Below, in pieces: positions 35,103 through 42,796 of a stretch of DNA of 64,000 nucleotides. The stretch is from assembly GCA_018268915.1 (NCBI GenBank), contig JAFDVQ010000011.1, forward strand, positions 124,001 to 188,000. Reading direction: 5' to 3'. Each line of letters begins with the position of its first letter. The stretch's first letter is position 1. A program made the translations under genes and the position numbers. The DNA comes from Acidobacteriota bacterium. Lineage in GTDB: Bacteria > Acidobacteriota > Terriglobia > Terriglobales > Acidobacteriaceae. Under the pieces are notes generated by a model. That model saw only the letters and a program-made list of their open reading frames with translations. It did no database searches and was not told where the DNA came from.

Positions 35103-36050
35103 ATGGTAGAGACACGTGACACAGTAATACTCGGTTCCGGCTGCGCCGGATTGACGGCGGCCATCTACAGCGCGCGAGCAAACCTCAAGCCCCTGGTTCT
35201 GGAAGGACATGAGCCGGGCGGCCAGCTGAGCATTACTTCGCTGGTGGAGAACTTTCCAGGTTGGCCCGACGGCATACAAGGCCCGGAATTGATCGACAAC
35301 ATGAAGCGGCAGGCGGCGCGGTTTGGAGCTGAGTTCCAGCTGGCGCACCTGGAGAAGGTGGAACTGGGAGCGCATCCCTTCCGGCTGCACACTTCGGCTG
35401 GAGAGATTACGACGCGTACGTTGATCATCGCGTCGGGTGCGAGCGCGCGGTGGCTGGGATTGCCGAGCGAGCAGGCGTTGATTGGGCATGGCGTGTCGAG
35501 CTGCGCGACCTGCGATGGGTTCTTTTTCCGTGGGAAGGAAATTGCAGTGGTGGGCGGGGGCGACTCGGCGATGGAGGAGGCGCTTTTCCTCACGCGGTTT
35601 GCGAGCAAGGTGACTCTGCTGCACCGGAGGCCGCAATTCCGCGCGTCCAAGATCATGCTGGAACGGGCAATGGCGCATCCGAACATCGAGTTCCGCACGA
35701 ACACGATTGTGGATGAGGTGCTGGGCGTTGAAGAGAAGGAAGTGAAAGGCCTGAAGCTGCGCGATGTGGTGACCGGGATGACGGAGACACTTCGACTCGA
35801 CGGTCTGTTTCTCGGGATTGGGCACGAGCCGAACGCCAAGATGTTTGCGGGGCAGATCGATCTGGACGATGAGGGCTACGTCCTGACACAGGGGAACATT
35901 CTTACGACGCGAAAGGGTGTGATTGTGCCGGGTGTGTTTGCCTGTGGCGATGTGCAGGACCGGAAGTACCGGCAGGCGATTACGGCGGCTGGTACGGGAT
36001 GCATGGCGGCGCTGGAGGCTGAGAAGTATCTCGAGGAACACGGGCACTGA
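35103..36050 (+). CDS. trxB: thioredoxin reductase
   Basis: A 315-residue low-molecular-weight thioredoxin reductase: it uses NADPH and FAD to reduce thioredoxin. The FAD motif reads ILGSGCAGLTAAIYSARA, with Cys where Pro is common. The redox disulfide is CATCDG, the NADPH motif GGGDSAMEEALFLT is followed by HRRPQFRAS, a pattern that selects NADPH, and the C-terminal VFACGDVQDRKYRQAITAAGTGCMAALEAE closes the FAD site. The ATG at 35103 is chosen because it starts directly before the fold; the frame is open from 35043. It starts a tight run of genes: DUF3592-like, yggS, yggU. Confidence 0.94.
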   Translation: MVETRDTVILGSGCAGLTAAIYSARANLKPLVLEGHEPGGQLSITSLVENFPGWPDGIQGPELIDNMKRQAARFGAEFQLAHLEKVELGAHPFRLHTSAGEITTRTLIIASGASARWLGLPSEQALIGHGVSSCATCDGFFFRGKEIAVVGGGDSAMEEALFLTRFASKVTLLHRRPQFRASKIMLERAMAHPNIEFRTNTIVDEVLGVEEKEVKGLKLRDVVTGMTETLRLDGLFLGIGHEPNAKMFAGQIDLDDEGYVLTQGNILTTRKGVIVPGVFACGDVQDRKYRQAITAAGTGCMAALEAEKYLEEHGH

Positions 36051-36053
36051 GGC

Positions 36054-36413
36054 ATGGAGTACGGCTGGGTTGAGCGGCTCCGCGGAATCGACACCTGGCC
36101 TGTAGCGTCGGCTAGCGTGACCTTTGTTTGGCAGCTTAGCGAAGGCGGCCGCGGAGGAGCGTGGCGGAAGGTCGAGTTCACTTATCGCGCCGGCCTTGAG
36201 ATTTATAGCGGCACTTTGAAAGTCAGCAGTTACTCGTCCGTATACGAACTCAATGTGGGCGACGACTTCGAGATCCAATACGATCCGCGCAAGCCGTCTC
36301 GCTACTTCTGTGAAGAAGCGCGCTCTCTTTTCTCTACAGTCCGCACGGTGGTACTTTTGTTCCTCGTCGCTTTTGTTGCGATCATCATCGTTATTAATAT
36401 CTTTCATCTTTGA
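36054..36413 (+). CDS. DUF3592-like membrane protein
   Basis: A 119-residue protein with a beta-rich first part (VTFVWQLSE...VEFTYRAGLEIYSGTLKV) ending in GDDFEIQYDPRKPSRYF, which matches the GDxVxVxYDPxNP pattern of DUF3592 proteins, and a C-terminal membrane helix (VVLLFLVAFVAIIIVINIF). Function is unknown. It begins three bases after the trxB stop and nearly touches yggS, so it is probably co-transcribed with them. Confidence 0.65.
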   Translation: MEYGWVERLRGIDTWPVASASVTFVWQLSEGGRGGAWRKVEFTYRAGLEIYSGTLKVSSYSSVYELNVGDDFEIQYDPRKPSRYFCEEARSLFSTVRTVVLLFLVAFVAIIIVINIFHL

Positions 36414-36424
36414 GTATTTCGCCC

Positions 36425-37156
36425 ATGTTTCAGCTGTCTGAAAATCTGGATCGAGTGGAGAAGGCTGTCGCAGACGCTTGCAGTGCTGCCGGAAGACGCC
36501 GCGAAGATGTTGAACTGATGGCGGTGTCGAAGACCTATCCGGCGGAGACGATCGCGGAGGCTGCTGAGCTTGGGCTGGCGCTGTTTGGCGAGAACCGGGT
36601 GCAGGAGTTTGCGGGGAAGGCTGCAGCGTTAGAGGCTCTGCGATCGCGGGCTGAGAGGCCAATTCAAATACATCTGATTGGGCATTTGCAGTCGAACAAG
36701 GCGGCGAAGGCGGTGGAGATCTTCGATGCTGTGGATTCGCTGGATTCACTGCGGCTGGCGCGGCGTCTGGATGAGGCGGCGGGCAAGCTGAAGAAGAAGC
36801 TTCCGGTGCTCGTTGAGGTGAAGCTTAGTCCGGAGGAGACGAAGGAAGGGCTTGAGACGGAGTCGCATGACGCTGCGGAGTTATTCGAGACGTTGCCCGA
36901 TCTGACGAACCTGGAGATGCGCGGATTGATGACGATTGCCCCGTGGGGCGCGGAGGAGGCGGTGACGCGGGCGTGCTTCCGCAGTTTGCGGGAGTGGCGG
37001 GACCGGTGGGCGGCGCAGTATCCGCGACTGAACTTTGATGTGCTGTCCATGGGGATGAGTGGAGATTTTCCGCTGGCGATTGCGGAGGGCGCGACGAGGA
37101 TTCGTGTGGGGACGGCGATCTTCGGGAAAAGACAACCCTACACGGGGCCGGCCTAG
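36425..37156 (+). CDS. yggS: YggS/PLPBP pyridoxal-phosphate homeostasis protein
   Basis: A 243-residue TIM-barrel protein that binds pyridoxal phosphate and balances B6 vitamers and amino-acid pools without a known catalytic reaction. The PLP lysine is in LMAVSKTYPAE; GENRVQEF, IHLIGHLQSNKA, VDSLDSLRLA, MRGLMTIAPWG and the phosphate-binding LSMGMSGDFPLAIAEGATRIRVGTAIFG are all family signatures. The start is ATG 36425; a TTG at 36410 would overlap the previous stop by four bases and is a valid alternative. The next gene starts on the last base of its stop. Confidence 0.93.
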   Translation: MFQLSENLDRVEKAVADACSAAGRRREDVELMAVSKTYPAETIAEAAELGLALFGENRVQEFAGKAAALEALRSRAERPIQIHLIGHLQSNKAAKAVEIFDAVDSLDSLRLARRLDEAAGKLKKKLPVLVEVKLSPEETKEGLETESHDAAELFETLPDLTNLEMRGLMTIAPWGAEEAVTRACFRSLREWRDRWAAQYPRLNFDVLSMGMSGDFPLAIAEGATRIRVGTAIFGKRQPYTGPA

Positions 37157-37455
37157 TGCTGCGAGAAGTGCACGGAGGAGTGACGCTGGCGGTGCGAGCG
37201 CAGCCGGGGGCGAAAAAAACTGCGATTGCGGGTGTGTACGGTGAGGGAGATGCCGCGCAGTTGAAGATTGCGGTGCAGGCTCCTCCGATTGAGGGCCGGG
37301 CGAACGAGGCGCTGATTGCGTTTCTGGCGGAGACGTTTGGGATTCCGAAGAGATCGGTTGAGCTGGTGAGCGGAGAATTGTCGCGGAGCAAGGTGTTTTT
37401 GCTCAAGGGTGTTTTAAGTAAGGATGCCAGGTCAATGTTGCAGGAGCTGGCTTAG
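37156..37455 (+). CDS. yggU: YggU/DUF167 family protein
   Basis: A 99-residue DUF167 protein: VTLAVRAQPGAKKTAIAGVYGEG, LKIAVQAPPIEGRANEALIAFLAETFGIPKRSVELVSGELSRSKVFLL. This matches the whole conserved core of the family, whose function is unknown. The GTG start at 37156 shares its G with the yggS TAG stop, so translation is coupled. The yggS-yggU order is common in bacteria. Confidence 0.9.
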   Translation: MLREVHGGVTLAVRAQPGAKKTAIAGVYGEGDAAQLKIAVQAPPIEGRANEALIAFLAETFGIPKRSVELVSGELSRSKVFLLKGVLSKDARSMLQELA

Positions 37456-37534
37456 TCACCGAAAGTACTCTCTGCCTGGGTTGCAGTTTCGACCTATAAT
37501 TGGGCAGTTTTCCAAACTCAATTCAGGCCAACCC

Positions 37535-38884
37535 ATGCGCATCGGACATTGCTCCCAAGTTGCGAGTCGATTCGTTCTGCTCCCATCGCTTCTAGCCGCA
37601 TTCTTCCTGCTGGGATCGCCACAATCGGCCGCGCAGGATTCGGAAATCATCACGATCGAACTTGCTCGCGGTTACATCACTGCGACGAATCTGCCGGATA
37701 GTTTCGATGTCGATGATCAGCACATCATCCTTCAGCGTCTGACCGGATTTCGGCTTAAAGGCGCGAAACCCGAGACTTCGGATGAATCGCTGCGCAGCAG
37801 GTTGCAGACAGGTGCGTATGTGTCGGTTCTTGGGAAGACGAGCCACAAAAAACGGATTGCCGATGTTGTGGTGTTTCGCCCGGACTGGAACGAAGAGATC
37901 AGCGGTCTAGGGCCGGTGAACTCCGTGGTCGAGGCGGGCGCTGAACGTGTGTTTCGCGCTGACGGTTTCACAATTCGGGTGCCGTCATCGGCGGAAACGA
38001 GCTTTCGAGGCGAAGTTCATTCGCTGGATGATGTAGGAGCGGGAACATGGCTGCACTACAAAGGGAAGCTTGACTCCCATGGCGTGCTGATCGCAGCTTC
38101 CGCTGATTTCATGAGCATGAAGCCGGGTAAGCCAGTAGAGGTGGTGAATGGGAAAGATGACTACAAGATCTCATTCTTCCCTCCTGATTTCGCTGGGCAC
38201 GTAGACGGGCGTGTCAAACCGGGCCGCATGACATCTTGGCATGTTGTTCCCGCGGATCGGGCCCTGTATGACAGGTTGCAGCGGATAGGGTCGAGACTGA
38301 TTCCGCCGTTTCAGCGTGAGCTTGCAGATGACGATCCGCGCAAGATTAGGCTGCAAATCTATGCGGTCGACGGGAATGATATGCGCAGCTTTATGTGCGC
38401 GCCGCGTGGGGGACTGATCTTCTTTCCAAAACATCTCATCGACCGCATGCAGAGAGATGATCAACTTGCCGCAGCGCTTGCGATGCCGATTGCCTTTCTC
38501 CTGCAGCGTCAGGGAATCGGAAAGGAGATGAGAGAGTGGCCTGCCGTTCGCGATCAACTGACCACGGCGGCGTTCTATGCAGCTATACCGTTTTCAGGTG
38601 CTTTGGCACTGGATATGATGGGTGCACTTCCCGATCACAATATTGCTGTTCGCGCCCAGCAGCAGGTTGGCCGCATTGCGATTTCGCTTACGGCGGACGC
38701 TGGGTACGACCCGTGGCAGGCGCCCGAGGCTTTCCGATTGCTGGCGGCGAAACGATCGGAGAAAGGCGCGATTGTGGTGAAGTGGACGGACCTCAGCGAA
38801 TATGCACTTGGCATCCTGAATCTGCAGTATCGCGGGCAAGCGGCGGCAGAGAGTGTCGAGGCTTCACGCGCGGCAGCACACTAG
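37535..38884 (+). CDS. exported M48-like protein lacking the HExxH zinc motif
   Basis: A 449-residue exported protein with a signal peptide (FVLLPSLLAAFFLLGSPQSAAQ). The middle, ADRALYDRLQRIGSRLIP...QIYAVDGNDMRSFMCAPRGGLIFFPKHLIDRMQRDDQLAAALAMPIAFLLQRQ, follows the layout of M48-type peptidases found in Acidobacteriota (NAxxxPGGxIxVxxGLL...DELAxVLAHEIAHV). Where HExxH should stand the sequence reads MPIAF, so all three catalytic positions are changed. It is probably a non-catalytic relative. The ATG at 37535 is chosen as the signal-peptide start. A perfect TATAAT lies at 37495-37500 with no good -35, suggesting its own promoter. Confidence 0.65.
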   Translation: MRIGHCSQVASRFVLLPSLLAAFFLLGSPQSAAQDSEIITIELARGYITATNLPDSFDVDDQHIILQRLTGFRLKGAKPETSDESLRSRLQTGAYVSVLGKTSHKKRIADVVVFRPDWNEEISGLGPVNSVVEAGAERVFRADGFTIRVPSSAETSFRGEVHSLDDVGAGTWLHYKGKLDSHGVLIAASADFMSMKPGKPVEVVNGKDDYKISFFPPDFAGHVDGRVKPGRMTSWHVVPADRALYDRLQRIGSRLIPPFQRELADDDPRKIRLQIYAVDGNDMRSFMCAPRGGLIFFPKHLIDRMQRDDQLAAALAMPIAFLLQRQGIGKEMREWPAVRDQLTTAAFYAAIPFSGALALDMMGALPDHNIAVRAQQQVGRIAISLTADAGYDPWQAPEAFRLLAAKRSEKGAIVVKWTDLSEYALGILNLQYRGQAAAESVEASRAAAH

Positions 38885-38908
38885 ACCCAGCACAATTGAG
38901 TCGTCGTT

Positions 38909-38944
38909 CCCCACCCACTCGATGATGAGCGTCGAATGGGTGGG
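38909..38944. repeat. imperfect hairpin element between convergent genes
   Basis: CCCACCCACTCGA and TCGAATGGGTGGG form a 13-bp arm with one mismatch around TGATGAGCG. The shape resembles the GGGGCACCC family but lacks that tail. It may act as a terminator between the convergent genes. Confidence 0.55.
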
Positions 38945-38952
38945 TCGATCTG

Positions 38953-39564
38953 CTAAGCGAGCCAGCGAAACAGGCGAGGACGCGCTTCTGACTCGCCTCT
39001 GGCTTCTGCAAGCAGATCGCTAGCGAGCGTGTGAAGCTCGATGCACCAGTCTTCAAGCTCTTCGACTTTGACGACGCGACGCGGAATCCAGGCGATGATC
39101 CAATCGCCGGCGGCTTCGAACTCGTAACATCCAACGGCGTCGATGGGCGTCTCTGGAATTGCGCTTGAGCCTTGGCGCGGAAACGCGACGATGGTCTGTG
39201 AGACTGAGCCTTTACCTTTCCGATGAGCAAGGTCGAAAACAGCAAGTGGAATTCCGCGCAAACTACCCTGCAGGCAGTTGTTAGTACTGCAGTGCCGATT
39301 ACTGAAGGAAGTGAAGTAGAGGATCAGGCCATTCGGGAGCAGTCCGCCGAGATAGGTGAAGGAGTGAGTAGTTGCGAACTTTTTGATTGTTCGCGCTCTG
39401 ATTTTGCCAGAGATTAGGGACGTAACTCCGATGCTGAGGATGAGGGTGCTCCACGTTGCGAAGAGCCAGTGTCCTTGTGCGGCTTCTATTGAGATCATGT
39501 ATACGAAGAATCCGCACCAGAGTACGAAGAAGAGATTATCCGAAACGCCGTTGAGCTTTTTCAA
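38953..39564 (-). CDS. hypothetical membrane protein
   Basis: A 203-residue protein with two N-terminal membrane helices (FFVLWCGFFVYMISI and WLFATWSTLILSIGVTSLI) joined by a short loop, then a cytoplasmic-type domain of about 140 residues (FATTHSFTYLGGLLPNGLILYFTSFSNRHCSTNNCLQGSLRGIPLAVFDLAHR, ending in ARPRLFRWLA). I recognise no named family. The start is a TTG at 39564 with GGAGG eleven bases upstream; an ATG seven bases before it is out of frame. It is convergent with the M48-like gene. Confidence 0.6.
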   Translation of the reverse strand: MKKLNGVSDNLFFVLWCGFFVYMISIEAAQGHWLFATWSTLILSIGVTSLISGKIRARTIKKFATTHSFTYLGGLLPNGLILYFTSFSNRHCSTNNCLQGSLRGIPLAVFDLAHRKGKGSVSQTIVAFPRQGSSAIPETPIDAVGCYEFEAAGDWIIAWIPRRVVKVEELEDWCIELHTLASDLLAEARGESEARPRLFRWLA

Positions 39565-39650
39565 TTTGCATAAAACCTCCGTGCCAGCGTTCTATATAAG
39601 CGCAAATTGGCTGGAGATGCAACCGGAAAGTTGCCGGACTTTTGGGAGGG

Positions 39651-40304
39651 TCAGCGAGGCGGGATCTTGCAGGCGGCAAGGGCTTCTTCGGGTTCGGGGC
39701 GGACGCGGAAGTCGGCGTGGGCTTCTGCGTGGAGGACCTTGCCGTCTTTCCCGATTACGTAAGTAGCGGGGAGGGGAAGACGCCAGCTCTTGTCGCCGTT
39801 GATGAAGGGAAGATTGACGAAGATCGACAGGTAGTAGTCGCGCTGAAATTCGGGGATGGTGTAGACGAGGCCGAACTTTTCAGCAACGGTGTTGCCCGGA
39901 TCGGAAAGGATCGGGAAGGGAAGGCCGTGCTGGCCAACCATGAAATCGCTCTGGCGCTCGGTCTGCGGGGTAATGGCGACAAGAAGCGCGCCGCCTTCGC
40001 GGAGCTTGCCATAGAGATCGCGCCAGGTTTCAAGCTCTGTGACGCAGTAGGGGCACCAGCGGCCGCGAAAAAACTTGATGACCAAGGGCCCGAGGGCGAG
40101 GAGATCGCGGGAGCGGACTAGTTTGCCGGTGGAGTCTTTGAGCGCGAATTCCGGCGCCTGCGATCCGACGGGGAGGATGCGGTCTTCGATGCCCGTTGCG
40201 AAAAGCTCTTCGACGGCACGTTCGCTGATGGCGAGGCGCTCGGGCTGGACGAGGTTGCGTGTGTTCGAGGTGATCTCGTCGAGTTGGTCCTGGAGAGGGG
40301 TCAT
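39651..40304 (-). CDS. peroxiredoxin-like (AhpC/TSA) protein
   Basis: A 217-residue thioredoxin-fold protein. After a helical N-terminus of about 45 residues comes LPVGSQAPEFALKDSTGKLVRSRDLLALGPLVIKFFRGRWCPYCVTEL, the AhpC/TSA start with a CPYC redox pair, then LLVAITPQTERQSDFMVGQHGLPFPILSDPGNTVAEKFGLVY and PATYVIGKDGKVLHAEAHADFRVRPEP. It should reduce peroxides or act as a thiol oxidoreductase in the cytoplasm. No signal peptide is visible. It lies downstream of ffh but a hairpin and a repeat separate them. Confidence 0.87.
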   Translation of the reverse strand: MTPLQDQLDEITSNTRNLVQPERLAISERAVEELFATGIEDRILPVGSQAPEFALKDSTGKLVRSRDLLALGPLVIKFFRGRWCPYCVTELETWRDLYGKLREGGALLVAITPQTERQSDFMVGQHGLPFPILSDPGNTVAEKFGLVYTIPEFQRDYYLSIFVNLPFINGDKSWRLPLPATYVIGKDGKVLHAEAHADFRVRPEPEEALAACKIPPR

Positions 40305-40340
40305 TGCGGATGAAATGGGTTAGTTGCTGTGGCGCTCCGA

Positions 40341-40409
40341 AAAAGCAGATCCTTCGCTTACCACCCCCAAGCTGAAGACTACGCTTGGGGCCGTGCGCTG
40401 AGGATGACA
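40341..40409. repeat. second copy of the 70-bp hairpin element
   Basis: This segment repeats the one at 11011-11080: both start AAGCAGATCCTTCGCTTACC and contain an eight-base stem around the constant loop TGAAGACTAC. Here the stem is CCCCAAGC/GCTTGGGG, there CCCCGAGC/GCTCGGGG, so one G-C pair has changed to A-T on both sides. Confidence 0.8.
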
Positions 40410-40434
40410 CGCTCACAGAGAGCGAGCGTGTCAT
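40404..40434 (-). terminator. hairpin overlapping the ffh stop codon
   Basis: ATGACACGCTC pairs with GAGCGTGTCAT over 11 bp around a nine-base loop; the ffh stop at 40431-40433 lies within one arm. There is no T-run, so it may terminate weakly or protect the mRNA end. Confidence 0.45.
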
Positions 40435-41819
40435 CTTCCGAATTTTTGTTTGCCCATGAGGCCGGACATTCCGCCGCGGAGCATTTGTTTGGCGAGGCCG
40501 CCTTTGCCCATCTGCTTGAACATTTTGCTCATCTGGGCGTACTGGCGGAGGAGGGAGTTGACCTCCTGCACGGAGGTGCCGGAGCCGGCAGCGATGCGCT
40601 TGCGGCGCGAGCCGGAGATGACTTCGTGGTTGCGGCGCTCGTAGGGCGTCATGGAACTGATCATGGCTTCGAGGCGCACGAATTGTTTTTCGTCGACCTG
40701 GCCCGCGGCCTGCTGAAGTCCTGCGAAAGGGCCGACGGAGGGCATCATTTTGAGGATCGATTCGATGGAGCCGAGTTTTTTGATCTGCTTCAACTGATCG
40801 CGGAAGTCTTCGAGGGTGAAGCCATCGCCGAGGAGGGCTTTCTTGGCGAACTCTTCGGACTTCTTTTTGTCGAGGGCGGACTCGGCTTTTTCGATGAGCG
40901 ACATCATGTCGCCCATGCCGAGGATGCGGCCTACGATGCGGTCGGGATGGAAGGGCTCGAAGGCGTCGGGTTTTTCGCCGGTGCCGATGAACTTGATGGG
41001 CTGGCCGGTGACGTGGCGGATGGAGAGCGCTGCGCCGCCGCGGGAGTCGCCGTCCATCTTAGTGAGGACGACGCCGGTTAGGCCGAGGCGCTTGTGAAAG
41101 TCCTGTGCGGAGTTGACGGCGTCCTGGCCGGTCATGGCGTCGGCGACGAAGAGGATTTCGGATGGTGAGAGGAGCTTCTTGAGCTGCTCCATCTCGGACA
41201 TGAGCTCTTCATCGACGTGGAGGCGGCCGGCGGTGTCGACGATGAGGGTGTCGCAGGCGAGGATGCGTGCTTCGCGGCGGGCTTCTGTCGCGAGTCGCTC
41301 GACGAGCTTCGAATCGGCTGCCTGGCCGTCGGTCTTGCCTTCGTAGAGGCGGGCTTCGATGGACTTGGCGACGACCTTGAGCTGCTCGCGTGCGGCCGGG
41401 CGGTACACGTCGACGGAGACGAGCATAGGGCGGTGTCCGCCCTTCTTGAGCCACTGGGCAAGCTTGCCGGAGGTGGTGGTCTTACCGGAACCCTGCAGGC
41501 CAGCCATGAGGATCACGGTCGGTGGCTGGGAGGAGAACTTGAAGCGCGCGGTGTCGCGGCCGAGGAGCTCGATGAGCTCGTCGCGAACAATCTTGATGAC
41601 CTGTTCAGAGGGCGAGAGCGCGGTGAGGACTTCGGTGCCGACGGCTTTGGCGCGGATGTGCTCGATCAGTTCCTTGACGACGTTGAGGTTGACGTCTGCT
41701 TCGAGCATGGCAACGCGGATCTCTTTGAGAGCCTCGTCCATGTTTTCTTCGGTAAGGGTTCCCTGGCCTCGAAGAGTTTTGAAGGCCCGCTGCAGCTTTT
41801 CTGTGAGGTTCTCAAACAT
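40431..41819 (-). CDS. ffh: signal recognition particle protein Ffh
   Basis: A 462-residue SRP54-type GTPase that binds 4.5S RNA and targets nascent membrane and secreted proteins to FtsY. N domain: MFENLTEKLQRAFKTLRGQGTLTEENMDEALKEIRVAMLEADV. G domain: GLQGSGKTTTSGKLA (P loop), DTAGRL, TKMDGDSRGGAALS and the closing GTGEKPDAFEPFHPDRIVGRILGMGD. The M domain is methionine-rich (ISSMTPYERRNHEVISGSRRKRIAAGSGTSVQEVNSLLRQYAQMSKMFKQM) and ends in GLMGKQKFGR. Length and motifs are standard. Confidence 0.96.
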   Translation of the reverse strand: MFENLTEKLQRAFKTLRGQGTLTEENMDEALKEIRVAMLEADVNLNVVKELIEHIRAKAVGTEVLTALSPSEQVIKIVRDELIELLGRDTARFKFSSQPPTVILMAGLQGSGKTTTSGKLAQWLKKGGHRPMLVSVDVYRPAAREQLKVVAKSIEARLYEGKTDGQAADSKLVERLATEARREARILACDTLIVDTAGRLHVDEELMSEMEQLKKLLSPSEILFVADAMTGQDAVNSAQDFHKRLGLTGVVLTKMDGDSRGGAALSIRHVTGQPIKFIGTGEKPDAFEPFHPDRIVGRILGMGDMMSLIEKAESALDKKKSEEFAKKALLGDGFTLEDFRDQLKQIKKLGSIESILKMMPSVGPFAGLQQAAGQVDEKQFVRLEAMISSMTPYERRNHEVISGSRRKRIAAGSGTSVQEVNSLLRQYAQMSKMFKQMGKGGLAKQMLRGGMSGLMGKQKFGR

Positions 41820-41910
41820 GCTGAATCCAGTTTACAGGGGGCGGAGAGCAGGAGCAGCGGCGCTGGCGCGCCTGTTAGCGGTGTTGGCGGAGCTAGTGAT
41901 TGCCTTTGTG

Positions 41911-42708
41911 CTATGAACGGGTTTGGAGAAGCCAATTGATGATGGGGCGCCAGTATTCGGGTTGGGGATTGTAAAAGGGCGAGTTGTGGGAGCGGGCGGG
42001 GAGGGTCAGGAGATCGGCGCGATTGTTGGTGCAGGCGTGGAGCTCCTGGGCCATGTGAGCTTGGAAGAGGCGGTCGTGGTCGCCCTGGACGATGAGCGTC
42101 GGGAGTTTGCAATTGCATAGGGCTTCTCTGGCGGACCAGATGGGCGGAACGAGGGGATTGAGGAAGGGCGGAATCCAGGCGGCTCGGGCGGCGTCGCGGA
42201 AGGATGTGTAGCCGGCACAGAGGATGAGGCGGTCTGCGGCGACGCGGTTGAGGATAGCTGGCGCGATTCCGGTACCAAGCGAGAAGCCGAGGAGATTGAC
42301 GGATAAGCCGGGGGCGAGTTGCTGGAGGATTTGGAAAGCAGAGATGGCATCCTGCTCGAACTGGAGGAAGTCGGGATGGCCGGTGCTGCGGCCGTAGCCG
42401 GAGTAGTCGAAGACGAGAGAGGCGATTCCGGCATCTGCAAAGATGCGCTGAATAGGAAACCACTGGGGCACGATTTCGCCGATGCCGTGGCAGATGAGAA
42501 GTGCTGTTCGCGGCGGGGTATTTGCGGGTTCGACATACGCCGCGTCTAGCAGGTTCTTGCCGCTTCTGATGGTGTGTTGGGTTGCGCGCAGGTTCGGGCA
42601 ATCGGGACGTGAGTGGGGGACGCGGCCGAGGAGGCGGTCTCTCAGTTGAACCACGCGGCTGGCGATGAGGAGGGAGGTTGTGAAGGCGATTCTCTGCGCG
42701 AGACTCAC
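41911..42708 (-). CDS. alpha/beta hydrolase
   Basis: A 265-residue alpha/beta-hydrolase fold protein. The oxyanion strand reads ALLICHGIGEIVPQW, the nucleophile elbow NLLGFSLGTGIA, the acid is likely in LIVQGDHDRLF, and the His in PARSHNSPFYNPQPEYW. VFDYSGYGRSTGHPDF is typical of esterase/acyl-peptidase-like members. The N-terminus has a short hydrophobic patch but no clear signal peptide. Start GTG at 42708. Substrate is unknown. Confidence 0.8.
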   Translation of the reverse strand: MSLAQRIAFTTSLLIASRVVQLRDRLLGRVPHSRPDCPNLRATQHTIRSGKNLLDAAYVEPANTPPRTALLICHGIGEIVPQWFPIQRIFADAGIASLVFDYSGYGRSTGHPDFLQFEQDAISAFQILQQLAPGLSVNLLGFSLGTGIAPAILNRVAADRLILCAGYTSFRDAARAAWIPPFLNPLVPPIWSAREALCNCKLPTLIVQGDHDRLFQAHMAQELHACTNNRADLLTLPARSHNSPFYNPQPEYWRPIINWLLQTRS

Positions 42709-42743
42709 GTTGGTTCTTGTTCCTACTCTTCAGGGTGAGAACT

Positions 42744-42778
42744 CCCCGGTCCCCAAGTGCGAGGGACCGGGGGCACCC
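42744..42778. repeat. GGGGCACCC-family hairpin
   Basis: CCCCGGTCCCC-AAGTGC-GAGGGACCGGGGGCACCC is almost identical to the copy at 18234-18269, with one loop base changed. It separates two same-strand genes. Confidence 0.75.
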
Positions 42779-42796
42779 GCGCTTTTGAGACATCAA

